Shown in pieces: positions 19,019-31,943 of a stretch of DNA of 64,000 nucleotides; the first letter of the stretch is position 1, and each line of letters opens with the position of its first letter. Below the pieces are notes generated by a model. The model made no database searches. It was given only the letters and a program-made list of their open reading frames with translations, and had not been told where the DNA came from. Origin of the DNA: Streptomyces sp. NBC_01255 (GTDB lineage Bacteria > Actinomycetota > Actinomycetes > Streptomycetales > Streptomycetaceae); contig NZ_CP108474.1 of NCBI RefSeq assembly GCF_036226445.1, positions 6,510,001-6,574,000 of the forward strand. Direction: 5' to 3'. Both the position numbers and the translations under genes were made by a program.

Positions 19019-20546
19019 GTCGGAATTGTCCACCTGAGGTGGTCGGTTCCGTGGCTCCTAGCAGCCCGGCGAGTTCGACCAGGTCCGTCCCCGCGAACCG
19101 CGGCAGCGCGCACCCCGCGAGCGTCCGGCAGGCCTCGCGCCAGGTCGCCGGTACCGAACGGCCGCCGCCCAGCGCGCCGGTGAGCGCGCCCGCGAGCGCG
19201 GGGGCGGAGTCCGCGACCCGGGAGAGGCAGACGGCGGCCGGTACCGCGGCCGTCATCTCGCCCCGGGCGGCGGTGGCGAGGGCGAGGGCGACCGGGACGG
19301 TCTCGGCCGCGGCGATCCCGTAGCTGTAGACGTGGTCCACGATCTGGTGCTCCAGGAGCGGGACCAGTTCGAAGGCCGAACCGGCCGTCTGGGCCAGCTT
19401 CACCGCGTACCGGGCGTTGCGGCCGATCTCGGTGACGGGCGGGAGTTCGGCGAGCGCCGCCTCGACGGCCTCGTCGACCGTCGCCCCGCCGAGCGCCGCG
19501 GCGATGGCCGCCGCCGTCGCGCGGGCGCCGTGGACGCCGTCGCCGTCCTGGGTGTACCGGGCGTCGAACTCGGCGAGTTCGGCGGCGGCGCGCGGGTCGC
19601 CGGGGTGGACGACGGCGAGGACGGCGGCGCGGACGCAGGCGGCGTCGTCGAAGTAGTGCGGGTTGTCGTGGCCGGTGGCGGGCGGGCGCAGGCCGGTGGC
19701 GAGGTTGCCGAGCCCGGCGCGTACGGAGATCCGGGCGCGGAGGGGGAGGATGGCGGACTCGACCTCGGGGGCGCGGTCGGCAGCGGCGGCGACCTGGCCG
19801 GCGAGGGCGTTCCAGGCGAGGTCCACGGCGGCGCGGAGGCGGCGCTCCGGGGGGAGGCCGGCGAAGACGGGGCCGGAGGCGGTGAGGATCGCCTCGGCGG
19901 TGAAGGCCGCCCACTCGGCGTCGTCGGAGGGGCCGAGGCGGAGGGGCTCGGGGGGCTGGTTGAGGGCGATGGGGACGGGGAGGGTGGTCGTCGCGTTCTG
20001 CTCGGCGAAGGTGTCGAGCTCGCGGGTGAGGCGGCGGGTCCACTCCGGCATGCGGGCGGCGCGGTGGCGGGCGGCGGGCCAGCCGGCGGCGTCGCCTGCG
20101 GCGAGCCCGAGGAGGAGGCCCTCGACGGCGTCGCGGCCGGCCCTGCGGGTGGCCTCGGGCTCCGGGGCCTCGTGGGTGCCGCCCCACGAACCGGTGCCGC
20201 GTACCGGGGCGGATCCAGGCGGGGCGTCGGCGCCCGGCAGCGGGGCGGGGTCCTGCGGGTCACCGAGCAGGGGGCCGGTACCCGGCATCGGGGGCTGTGC
20301 CCACCCTCCCCCAGAGCTTCGCATGGGAGGTTCCCCCAGCCCTGCGGGACGATTGCCCACAGCGGTGGTGGCGGCGCACACAGCGGTGGCGCCCGCAGCG
20401 GTGGCCGCGCCAGGGGCGGCGGCCCCGGTGGGGACGTGGGCGGCCGCGCCCGTGGCGGTGGCCCCGGTCCTGGCGGCGGCGGTGGCCCCGGCGATCCCGG
20501 TGGCCGTGTCGGCGGCCGTGGGTTCCATCGTGATGTCCGCGCTCAT
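18984..20546 (-). CDS. ADP-ribosylglycohydrolase family protein, paralogue 3 (degenerate metal site)
   Basis: This is a 520-residue protein. Residues 1-130 are low-complexity Ala/Thr/Gly/Pro, part of it encoded by a palindromic repeat. The ARH-like fold starts near 136. The motifs are eroded compared with paralogues 2 and 4: GDAAG (151-155), SDDA (207-210) instead of TDDT, and RVADS (443-447), where the first aspartate of RDxDS is valine. Loss of a metal ligand suggests altered or no hydrolysis, perhaps a binding subunit. The ATG start overlaps the stop of paralogue 4. Confidence 0.8.
   Translation of the reverse strand: MSADITMEPTAADTATGIAGATAAARTGATATGAAAHVPTGAAAPGAATAAGATAVCAATTAVGNRPAGLGEPPMRSSGGGWAQPPMPGTGPLLGDPQDPAPLPGADAPPGSAPVRGTGSWGGTHEAPEPEATRRAGRDAVEGLLLGLAAGDAAGWPAARHRAARMPEWTRRLTRELDTFAEQNATTTLPVPIALNQPPEPLRLGPSDDAEWAAFTAEAILTASGPVFAGLPPERRLRAAVDLAWNALAGQVAAAADRAPEVESAILPLRARISVRAGLGNLATGLRPPATGHDNPHYFDDAACVRAAVLAVVHPGDPRAAAELAEFDARYTQDGDGVHGARATAAAIAAALGGATVDEAVEAALAELPPVTEIGRNARYAVKLAQTAGSAFELVPLLEHQIVDHVYSYGIAAAETVPVALALATAARGEMTAAVPAAVCLSRVADSAPALAGALTGALGGGRSVPATWREACRTLAGCALPRFAGTDLVELAGLLGATEPTTSGGQFRHDPHTGCAHPG
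20298..20363 (-). repeat. Palindromic repeat copy inside paralogue 3
   Basis: The 20 bases at 20344-20363 (GCGGGACGATTGCCCACAGC) are the exact reverse complement of 47719-47738 in the spacer after pepN. Here the element includes CTCCCCCAGAGCTTC-type flanking sequence and is read in frame as residues of the disordered N-terminus, including AVGNRPAG at 62-69. Confidence 0.75.
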
Positions 20547-21538
20547 GACAGGGTCTCCTCCGGGGTCAGAAGGTCCGCGACGTCCAGGACGTGGTAGCCG
20601 CGCATCGAGGGCAGGCAGCTGCCGGTGACCGGGGCGATCGCCGTCGCCCATTCCTCCGGGATCGCCGGAGCGCCCGACATCGCTCCGGCCAGGGCGCCGG
20701 CGACCGCTGCCGTCGTGTCGGCGTCGCGGCCCATGTTGACCGCGGTCAGGACCGCCGTACGGAAGTCCCCGCGGGCCGCCGCGAAGGCGCCGAAGGCCAG
20801 GCCCACCGCCTCCGGTGCCAGGTCCGTCCACGGGTAGCCGCCGATGACGACCGCCGAGCGGACCTGACGCTCGCGGGTGAGCGGGTCCGGCTGGACGCGC
20901 TGGGCGGCGACGACCGCGCGGCGCAGGGAGCGGGCCGTCCAGGAGTCCATCGGGACGACGGAGAGGGCCGCCGCGATGATCGAGGTCACCCCCGCGCCCG
21001 CCATCGCCGCCGCGACGCCCGCGGCGACGGCCTGGCCCCCGTAGATGCCTTCTCCCTCGTGGCTGACGCTGCCGTCGATCGCGACGAGGCGCGCCGCCTC
21101 CGCCGGGCGTCCGGCGGCGAAGACCCCGAACGGTGCGGCGCGCATCGCGAGCCCGTCGCTCCAGGCGTGGCGGTGCTGGGCGGAGATGGGCGCGGCGAGT
21201 CCCCGGCGAAGGTTCTCCAGCGTGCCGCGCTCCGAGAAGCCCGCACCGCGGAAGGGGCCTTCGTCGAGGTCGGCGATCCAGTGGTGCCAGGCCCGTTCGA
21301 CGTGGTGGACGGTGAGCGCCGAGCCGTGCCGGGCGAGGAGCAGGGCCGAGAAGATCGCGTACTCGGTGTCGTCGGTGCCCGCCGGACGGTCCGTCACGAA
21401 GCCCTCGATGCGGCCCCATCGGCGGCGGATCTCCGAGGGGCGCATGTTCTCCGCGGGGGCTCCGAGGGCGTCGCCGACGGCGAGGCCGAGGAGCGCCCCT
21501 CTCGCCCGTTCACGCGTGTCGCATGCCGTGGTCGTCAT
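20543..21538 (-). CDS. ADP-ribosylglycohydrolase family protein, paralogue 4 (first gene of operon)
   Basis: This compact 331-residue member has the complete motifs GDALG (22-26), TDDT (55-58) and RDADT (271-275). It is the promoter-proximal gene of the seven-gene operon. The ATG at 21538 has a GAAGGGG Shine-Dalgarno, and an extension to 21640 would add an Arg-rich segment without family similarity. It and paralogue 2 are the best candidates for active enzymes. The 265-base gap to the divergent transporter gene holds the operon promoter, which could not be pinned down by eye. Confidence 0.87.
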   Translation of the reverse strand: MTTTACDTRERARGALLGLAVGDALGAPAENMRPSEIRRRWGRIEGFVTDRPAGTDDTEYAIFSALLLARHGSALTVHHVERAWHHWIADLDEGPFRGAGFSERGTLENLRRGLAAPISAQHRHAWSDGLAMRAAPFGVFAAGRPAEAARLVAIDGSVSHEGEGIYGGQAVAAGVAAAMAGAGVTSIIAAALSVVPMDSWTARSLRRAVVAAQRVQPDPLTRERQVRSAVVIGGYPWTDLAPEAVGLAFGAFAAARGDFRTAVLTAVNMGRDADTTAAVAGALAGAMSGAPAIPEEWATAIAPVTGSCLPSMRGYHVLDVADLLTPEETLS

Positions 21539-21685
21539 TCTCGCGGCCCCTTCCTCGGTGGGGGCGCGCAGTTCGGCGCCCCGATGCCTGGATCTGTGCC
21601 ACCGCGGGCCGCGAACTCGCCGAAGAAACGTCTCTGTCACCCGGCTGACACCTCGCCAGAATCAGGTTCACCCGGCACGCAACTC

Positions 21686-21701
21686 CTAAGGGGGGCCTTA
21701 G
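21686..21701 (+). promoter_or_regulatory. Palindrome upstream of VIT1-type gene
   Basis: CTAAGG-GGGG-CCTTAG lies in the divergent spacer, 103 bases before the transporter ATG. It could be an operator for either direction. It does not match the DmdR/IdeR iron box closely. Confidence 0.4.
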
Positions 21702-21803
21702 TAAGTACGGCCTGCCTTGCTGGCGGGCCCCTTACATCGCGCGTATTTTCGAGGTGTTGGGGGCGGCGGGTGCGACCCGGCCCGCCGGAACAAGGGGAGA
21801 GTC

Positions 21804-22532
21804 ATGTCCATCATCGAAGCCCAGGCGCCACTGCACGAGGCCCATCGCGACAACCACACGCACCGAGACGTGAACGGCGGTTGGCTGCGGCCCGCGGTGT
21901 TCGGCGCGATGGACGGCCTCGTCTCCAACCTCGCCCTGATGACCGGCGTCGCCGGTGGCGCGGTGTCCACGCAGACCGTGGTCATCACCGGCGTCGCGGG
22001 ACTCGCCGCCGGCGCCTTCTCCATGGCGGCCGGCGAGTACACCTCCGTGGCCTCGCAGCGCGAGCTCGTCCAGGCGGAACTGGACGTCGAGCGTCGTCAG
22101 TTGCGCAAGCACCCCATCGACGAGATGGAGGAGCTCGCCGCGCTGTACGTGTCCCGGGGCGTCGAGCCCGCGCTCGCCCGCGAGGTCGCGATGCAGTTGT
22201 CGAAGGACCCCGAGCAGGCCCTGGAGATCCACGCCCGCGAGGAGCTCGGCATCGATCCGGACGACCTGCCGTCGCCGATGGTCGCCGCCGTGTCGTCCTT
22301 CGGCTCCTTCGCGCTCGGCGCCCTGCTGCCCGTGCTGCCGTTCCTGCTCGGCGCGACCGCGCTCTGGCCCGCCGTGCTGCTCGCGCTCCTCGGGCTCTTC
22401 GCCTGCGGCGCGCTGGTGGCCCGGGTGACCGCCCGCGGCTGGCTCTTCAGCGGGCTGCGCCAGCTCGTCCTGGGCGGGGCCGCGGCCGCCGTGACGTACG
22501 GGCTCGGGATGCTCTTCGGAGCGGCGCTGTAG
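21804..22532 (+). CDS. VIT1/CCC1 family transporter
   Basis: This 242-residue membrane protein of the vacuolar iron transporter-like family has a short hydrophilic N-terminus, then FGAMDGLVSNLALMTGV and GLAAGAFSMAAGEYTSV, both family signatures. A charged cytoplasmic helix region (about 95-150) follows, then three C-terminal membrane segments. Homologues move Fe2+ or Mn2+ out of the cytosol. The ATG has an AAGGGGAGA Shine-Dalgarno. Metal specificity is inferred from the family only. Confidence 0.87.
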   Translation: MSIIEAQAPLHEAHRDNHTHRDVNGGWLRPAVFGAMDGLVSNLALMTGVAGGAVSTQTVVITGVAGLAAGAFSMAAGEYTSVASQRELVQAELDVERRQLRKHPIDEMEELAALYVSRGVEPALAREVAMQLSKDPEQALEIHAREELGIDPDDLPSPMVAAVSSFGSFALGALLPVLPFLLGATALWPAVLLALLGLFACGALVARVTARGWLFSGLRQLVLGGAAAAVTYGLGMLFGAAL

Positions 22533-22712
22533 CTCCGGATATCGGAACGGATTCCGTAGCCGTAAGGGAGATCGGGAGGGCCTCGCAAGGGGCCTTTCCG
22601 GCATTTCGGGGCACCTTTTCGGGATGTAAGGCCCGTATCGGCTGTGACGTATATCCCTGGCTCGATCCGCCGCCGCGATGAGACACTATGCACGACGCCA
22701 CATAAGTAGCCG

Positions 22713-22750
22713 GTTACTCGGCGGTTTCGAACCCGTGACCAACGGGAATG
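22713..22750 (+). promoter_or_regulatory. Candidate GlnR operator for gltBD
   Basis: GTTAC-n6-GTTTC-n6-GTGAC-n6-GAATG follows exactly the 5-6-5-6-5-6-5 spacing of the actinomycete GlnR box (gTnAc-n6-GaAAc, twice). Both a-sites match fully and the b-sites match in part. It lies about 280 bases upstream of gltB. Confidence 0.5.
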
Positions 22751-22951
22751 AGGCATGAGCGTCGTTGGGCAATGAGGCCCACTCCATGACGGACCGCCGG
22801 AAGCCCGGAGATCCTCCGGCTCCCCCCGGTCCGTCCCCTGCGGAAACGTCCCTGTTCCCGCATCCCATAGGTGAGAACGCACCACCACTGCGTGTCGGTG
22901 GTGTCCGCATGCTGGAATGAGCTATCCACTTCGCGAGAAGCCAGCCATCAT

Positions 22952-22967
22952 GTAACCTGCACGAAAT
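22952..22967 (+). promoter_or_regulatory. Second candidate GlnR half-box
   Basis: GTAAC-n6-GAAAT matches one a-site/b-site unit of the GlnR consensus, 64 bases upstream of the gltB ATG. It is a single unit only, so weaker evidence. Confidence 0.4.
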
Positions 22968-23030
22968 TTCGCGGAGGGCCAACGTCGTCCCTCGGCAGTT
23001 ACATATGCCAATACGACGACGGGAGAGCCG

Positions 23031-27582
<4,552 letters not shown>

Positions 27583-27590
<8 letters not shown>

Positions 27591-29043
27591 CCCCAAGGGC
27601 TTCCTGACCACCGGGCGCGAGGTCGCCAAGACCCGGCCGGTGGGCGAGCGAGTCAGAGACTGGAACGAGGTCTACGTTCCCGGCTCCCTGCTGCCGATCA
27701 TCAGCAAGCAGGCCGGCCGCTGCATGGACTGCGGCATCCCGTTCTGCCACAACGGCTGCCCCCTCGGGAACCTGATCCCCGAGTGGAACGACTACGCCTA
27801 CCGCGAGGACTGGTCGGCGGCGCAGGAGCGTCTGCACGCCACCAACAACTTCCCGGAGTTCACCGGCCGCCTGTGCCCGGCTCCGTGCGAGTCGGCGTGC
27901 GTGCTCGGCATCAACCAGCCGGCCGTCACGATCAAGAACGTCGAAGTCTCCATCATCGACAAGGCCTGGGACGCCAACGACGTCAAGCCGCAGGTGCCCG
28001 AGCGCCTGTCCGGCAAGACCGCCGCCGTCATCGGCTCGGGCCCGGCGGGTCTCGCCGCCGCCCAGCAGCTGACCCGGGCCGGCCACACCGTGGTCGTGTA
28101 CGAGCGCGCCGACCGCATCGGCGGCCTGCTGCGCTACGGCATCCCCGAGTTCAAGATGGAGAAGCGGCACATCAACCGCCGCATCGAGCAGATGCGCGCG
28201 GAGGGCACCAAGTTCCGTACCGGCATCGAGATCGGCCGCGACCTGACCTCGACGGACCTGCGCAAGCGGTTCGACGCCGTGGTCATCGCCGCCGGCGCCA
28301 CCACCGCGCGTGACCTGCCCGTCCCGGGCCGCGAACTCAACGGCATCCACCAGGCGATGGAGTACCTGCCGCTGGCGAACAAGGTCGTCGAGGGCGACTT
28401 CGTGGCCCCGCCGATCACCGCCGAGGGCAAGCACGTCGTCGTCATCGGCGGCGGCGACACCGGCGCGGACTGCGTCGGTACGGCGCACCGCCAGGGCGCG
28501 GCCTCGGTCACACAGCTGGAGATCATGCCGAGGCCGGGCGAGGACCGGAACGCCGGCCAGCCCTGGCCGACCTTCCCGATGCTGTACAAGGTCACCTCGG
28601 CGCACGAGGAGGGCGGCGAGCGGGTCTACTCCGTCTCCACCACCCACTTCGAGGGCGACGAGGACGGCAACGTCCAGTTCCTCCACCTCGTCGAGGTCGA
28701 GTTCGTCGAGGGCAAGCTGACCCAGAAGCCGGGCACGGAGCGCAAGATCCCCGCCCAGCTGGTCACGCTCGCGATGGGCTTCACCGGCACGGACGTGGAG
28801 AACGGTCTGGTCGCCCAGTTTGGTCTGGACCTGGATGCGCGGGGTAACATCGCCCGTGACGCGGACTTCGCCACCAACGTCGATGGCGTGTACGTCGCCG
28901 GTGACGCGGGTCGCGGCCAGTCCCTCATCGTGTGGGCCATCGCCGAGGGCCGCTCCGCCGCCCGTGGCGTGGACCGCTACCTGACCGGAGCCAGCTCGCT
29001 GCCGGCCCCGATCCGCCCGACGGACCGTTCGCTGACGGTCTGA
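27583..29043 (+). CDS. gltD: GltD, glutamate synthase small subunit
   Basis: This 486-residue NADPH-oxidising subunit feeds electrons to GltB. The N-terminal 4Fe-4S cysteines are Cys47, 50, 55 and 59, with a second group at 98, 102 and 106. The FAD dinucleotide fold is [15 protein letters not shown] near 147, and the NADPH fold is [15 protein letters not shown] near 285. The start is inside the end of gltB. A long hairpin downstream ends the operon. Confidence 0.96.
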
Positions 29044-29095
29044 TCCCGCCGGATCACCCCCTGAACGTCCCGTACAACGACGTACGGAACTGAGC

Positions 29096-29142
29096 GCGGC
29101 GCCCCCCGAATGTCCCCGACCGGACGACTGGGAGGGCGCCGC
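29096..29142 (+). terminator. Bidirectional terminator between gltD and the LLM gene
   Basis: GCGGCGCCCCCC (29096-29107) pairs with GGGAGGGCGCCGC (29130-29142) with one bulge, and the loop can fold again. It lies between convergent genes. Confidence 0.7.
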
Positions 29143-29149
29143 GGTGCGT

Positions 29150-30274
29150 TCACTCGCCGGAGAGTGCCCGGAAGTGCGGGATGACCTTCGTGCCCCACTG
29201 GCGGATGGTCTCCAGGCAGACCTCCTGCGGCACCGTGCCCATCTGGATCAGGCACATCACCTCGTCCACGCCGATCTCCCGCAGCCGCTCCACGTAGGCG
29301 ATCGCGGTCGCGGAGTCCCCGTAGGCGTGGTCGGTGTTGTACGTGCCGGTGTCGACCGGCCGGGCCGGGATGTCCGCCTCGTGCAGCCGGGCCACCAGCT
29401 TCTGCCGCTCCTCCTCCAGGGCGCCCGCGTGGTCCTCGTCCTCCGCGTAACCGGTGGGCGCCGGGGCGCCGCCGTACCAGTGGGCGATCGACTCGGCGAA
29501 GAAGCGCTGGCCGCGCGTGCCGAGCCGCAGGGCGCGGTCGGCGTCGTCCAGGACGATCGTCGGGCAGAGGGCGGAGAAGTGGTCGTTGACCTCGGTGGAG
29601 ACGAACCGCGATCCGTCCCGTACGGCGAGGGTCTCGTCGTACACCGCGCGCATCGCGCGGACGTCGTCGGCGCCCGCGAACCCCATCACCAGCGCGCCGA
29701 TGCCGAGTTCGGCCGCCTGCCGGAGCGAGTCGTGCTGCGAGCAGGCCATGAAGAGCGGCGGGTGCGGATGCTGCACGGGGCGCGGCAGGACCGCGCCGGG
29801 GCCGATGTCGAGGGAGCCGTGCCACTCGAACTCCGGCTCGCGCCACGCCGCGGCGAAGATCCGCAGGGCCTCCTCCGTCTGCGGCCGGGTGTCCTCGGGG
29901 TCCACCCCGAACATCCGCATCTCCTGGCGGGTCGCGCCCCGGCCGGCGCCGACGTCGAGGCGGCCGCCGGAGAGCACGTCGAGCATGGCGGCGCGTTCGG
30001 CGACCCGGACGGGGTGCTGGTACCCGAAGGGCATGGTGACCACACCGTGCCCGACGCGGATGGTCCGCGTACGGGCGGCGACCCAGGTCAGGAAGATCTC
30101 GGACGCGCTCATGTGGGCGTACTGGGTGAGGGAGTGGTGCTCGACCGCCCAGACACGGTCGAAGCCCATCTCCTCGGCGAGGACTGCCTGTTCGACGCAG
30201 TCGTGGATGACCGCGCGTTCGCGTGCGGGGGTGGGGTCGACGAGCTGTGCTTCGAAGATCATGGAGAACTTCAC
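29150..30274 (-). CDS. LLM class flavin-dependent oxidoreductase
   Basis: This 374-residue luciferase-like monooxygenase barrel has VEHHSLTQYAHM near residue 45, RTIRVGHGVV, and GGRLDVGAGRGATRQEM near 104-119. It uses FMN or F420. The GTG at 30274 has an excellent Shine-Dalgarno (GGGAGGAG). It is divergent from a PadR regulator across a 122-base spacer containing an inverted repeat, so PadR control is likely. The substrate is unknown. Confidence 0.87.
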   Translation of the reverse strand: MKFSMIFEAQLVDPTPARERAVIHDCVEQAVLAEEMGFDRVWAVEHHSLTQYAHMSASEIFLTWVAARTRTIRVGHGVVTMPFGYQHPVRVAERAAMLDVLSGGRLDVGAGRGATRQEMRMFGVDPEDTRPQTEEALRIFAAAWREPEFEWHGSLDIGPGAVLPRPVQHPHPPLFMACSQHDSLRQAAELGIGALVMGFAGADDVRAMRAVYDETLAVRDGSRFVSTEVNDHFSALCPTIVLDDADRALRLGTRGQRFFAESIAHWYGGAPAPTGYAEDEDHAGALEEERQKLVARLHEADIPARPVDTGTYNTDHAYGDSATAIAYVERLREIGVDEVMCLIQMGTVPQEVCLETIRQWGTKVIPHFRALSGE

Positions 30275-30331
30275 GGTGAGCTCCTCCCGAACCTGTGCGG
30301 GTGCGCTGCGGCTGCGGCTCGCTGCGACAGG

Positions 30332-30363
30332 TATGCCTAATCGAAATACTTCTAGCAGGCATA
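30332..30363 (+). promoter_or_regulatory. Inverted repeat between LLM and PadR genes
   Basis: TATGCCT (30332-30338) and AGGCATA (30357-30363) form a spaced dyad in the AT-richer divergent promoter region. It is a good candidate PadR operator. TACACT (30384-30389) is the likely -10 for the PadR gene. Confidence 0.5.
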
Positions 30364-30396
30364 GATGGAAGAGGGAAGCGCCGTACACTTCCGTCC

Positions 30397-31008
30397 GTGG
30401 ACGAGACGACGGAGGGGGCCCCGGAGGCACTGCCCGGGCTTCCCGCGACCAGCTGGGCCGTGCTCGGACTGCTCTCCTTCGGACGGGAGTTGTCCGGCTA
30501 CGACCTCAAGAAATGGTCCGACCGGTCGCTGCGCCTCTTCTACTGGAGCCCGTCGTTCAGCCAGATCTACAGCGAGCTCAAACGGCTGGAGACGACCGGC
30601 TACGCCACCTCGCGCCTGGTCGCACCCGAGACCGGCACGCGCGACAAGCGCGTCTACCGGATCACCGACGCGGGCCTCGCCGCCGTCCGCCTCTGGGCCC
30701 GCACGGCCCCCCTCGACCCGCCCGTCCTCAAGCACGGGCCGATGCTGCGGCTCTGGCTGGGCCATCTCCTCGAACCCGACCGGATGCGCGAGATCCTGGC
30801 CGGACACCGGGAGTACGCCGAGGGGATGCGGCTGCGCGCCGAAGCCGACGTGGCGGACGCCGGGGCCGACGAGGCGTGGGCGTACCCCCGGCTCACCCTC
30901 ACCTGGGCCGAGCGGTACTACGCGGCCGAGCGCGACCTGGCCGACGCCATGCTCGCGGACATCGAGCACCTGGGGAAGGGGACGGGGGAGGAGCGCCCAT
31001 GGCCATGA
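30397..31008 (+). CDS. PadR family transcriptional regulator
   Basis: This 203-residue protein has an N-terminal winged helix (ATSWAVLGLLSFGRELSGYDLKK region, then YWSPSFSQIYSELKRLETTGY and a beta-wing KRVYRITDAG) and a C-terminal helical dimerisation domain. This is the Vir_Tr_2-containing PadR layout. The GTG start lies 8 bases after a TACACT -10, so the mRNA is probably leaderless. It is divergent from the LLM gene, its likely target. Confidence 0.88.
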   Translation: MDETTEGAPEALPGLPATSWAVLGLLSFGRELSGYDLKKWSDRSLRLFYWSPSFSQIYSELKRLETTGYATSRLVAPETGTRDKRVYRITDAGLAAVRLWARTAPLDPPVLKHGPMLRLWLGHLLEPDRMREILAGHREYAEGMRLRAEADVADAGADEAWAYPRLTLTWAERYYAAERDLADAMLADIEHLGKGTGEERPWP

Positions 31009-31045
31009 CCCGCCCCTGTCCGCCGCCCCGCCGGGGCCGTCGGCG

Positions 31046-31936
31046 TCAGCCTTCCTCCCCCAGCCGCGCGAACTGCTCCTCGGTGAGCGTGAGATCGAGC
31101 GCGCCCAGGTTCTCCAGGAGGTGCGCCGCCGAGGACGTACCGGGGATGGGGAGGATGTGCGGGGCCCGGTGCAGGAGCCAGGCCAGGGCCGTCTGGGACG
31201 GGGTGGCGCCGACCTCGCGGGCGACGCGGGCCACGCGGCCGTCCGGCCCCGCGTGCCCGCCCATGGCGATCGGGAAGAAGGGGACGAAGGCGATGCCACG
31301 CCCCGCCGTGTGCTCGACGACAGCCTCGTGGTCGCGGGTCGCCAGGTTGTAGAGGTTCTGCACGGCCGCGATCGGCGTGACGGACTCGGCCTCCTCCAGC
31401 TGCGCGACCGTCACCTCCGAAAGGCCGACGTGCCGGACCTTGCCCTCCTCCTGGAGCCGGCGCAACGCCCCCACCTGCTCGGCGACCGGGTAGTTCTCGT
31501 CGAGACGGTGCAGATACAGCAGGTCGATCCGCTCCGTACCCAGCCGGCGCAGGCTCAGTTCGGCCTGCTGGCGCAGATAGGCGGGGTGCCCGAGCGGCAC
31601 CCACTCGGTGGGGGAGGGCCTGACCACACCGACCTTGGTGGCCACCGCGACGGTGTCGCCGTACGGGCGGAGCGCCTCGGCGAGGAGCTCCTCGCCCGCC
31701 CCCAGCGCGTACGCGTCGGCCGTGTCGAAGAGGGTGACCCCCGCCTCGGCGGCCGTCCGCAGCAGGGCCAGCGCGGCCGTCCGGCCGGCCGGGGCCGACC
31801 AGATGCGGGCCTCGGGGCCGGTCGGGTCGCCAGGGCCGTCGGCGAGGCGCATCGTGCCGTAGCCGATGCGCCGGACCGGGAGGTCGCCCCCGAGCTGGAA
31901 TATCGTCGTGTCAGCGGAGTCCGCGTTGTTTGTCAT
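31046..31936 (-). CDS. Aldo/keto reductase
   Basis: This is a 296-residue NADPH-dependent barrel enzyme. The catalytic tetrad is visible: Asp71 and Tyr76 (DTADAYALG), Lys101 (TKVG) and His143 (YLHRLD). The C-terminal IPGTSSAAHLLEN segment binds cofactor phosphate. Its promoter (31944-31975) has a 20-bp spacer filled by a perfect palindrome, so activation by the divergent MerR regulator is likely. The carbonyl substrate is unknown, and detoxification of reactive aldehydes or quinones is a reasonable inference. Confidence 0.9.
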   Translation of the reverse strand: MTNNADSADTTIFQLGGDLPVRRIGYGTMRLADGPGDPTGPEARIWSAPAGRTAALALLRTAAEAGVTLFDTADAYALGAGEELLAEALRPYGDTVAVATKVGVVRPSPTEWVPLGHPAYLRQQAELSLRRLGTERIDLLYLHRLDENYPVAEQVGALRRLQEEGKVRHVGLSEVTVAQLEEAESVTPIAAVQNLYNLATRDHEAVVEHTAGRGIAFVPFFPIAMGGHAGPDGRVARVAREVGATPSQTALAWLLHRAPHILPIPGTSSAAHLLENLGALDLTLTEEQFARLGEEG

Positions 31937-31943
31937 GTCCGGA

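Larger units (their letters stand above)
22533..23030 (+). other. 498-base non-coding region upstream of gltB
   Basis: No convincing gene is seen on either strand. The region holds two candidate GlnR-type sites (22713-22750 and 22952-22967), and GGGAG just before the gltB ATG is the likely Shine-Dalgarno. It is somewhat less GC-rich than the genes around it. A terminator for the VIT1-type gene was not clearly recognised. Confidence 0.6.

Noticed and set aside
17591..19183. Plus-strand frames opposite the ADP-ribosylglycohydrolase genes
   Set aside because: They are antisense shadows with Arg/Gly/Pro-rich composition; the minus strand carries coupled genes with family motifs.
21686..21701. 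Reading the CTAAGG/CCTTAG palindrome as an iron (DmdR/IdeR) box
   Set aside because: It does not match the TTAGGTTAGGCTAACCTAA consensus beyond a few bases, so it was listed only as an unassigned palindrome.
20547..22681. Large plus-strand frame running through paralogue 4 and the VIT1-type gene
   Set aside because: It crosses the divergent promoter region and is Arg-rich and out of frame with the recognisable transporter.
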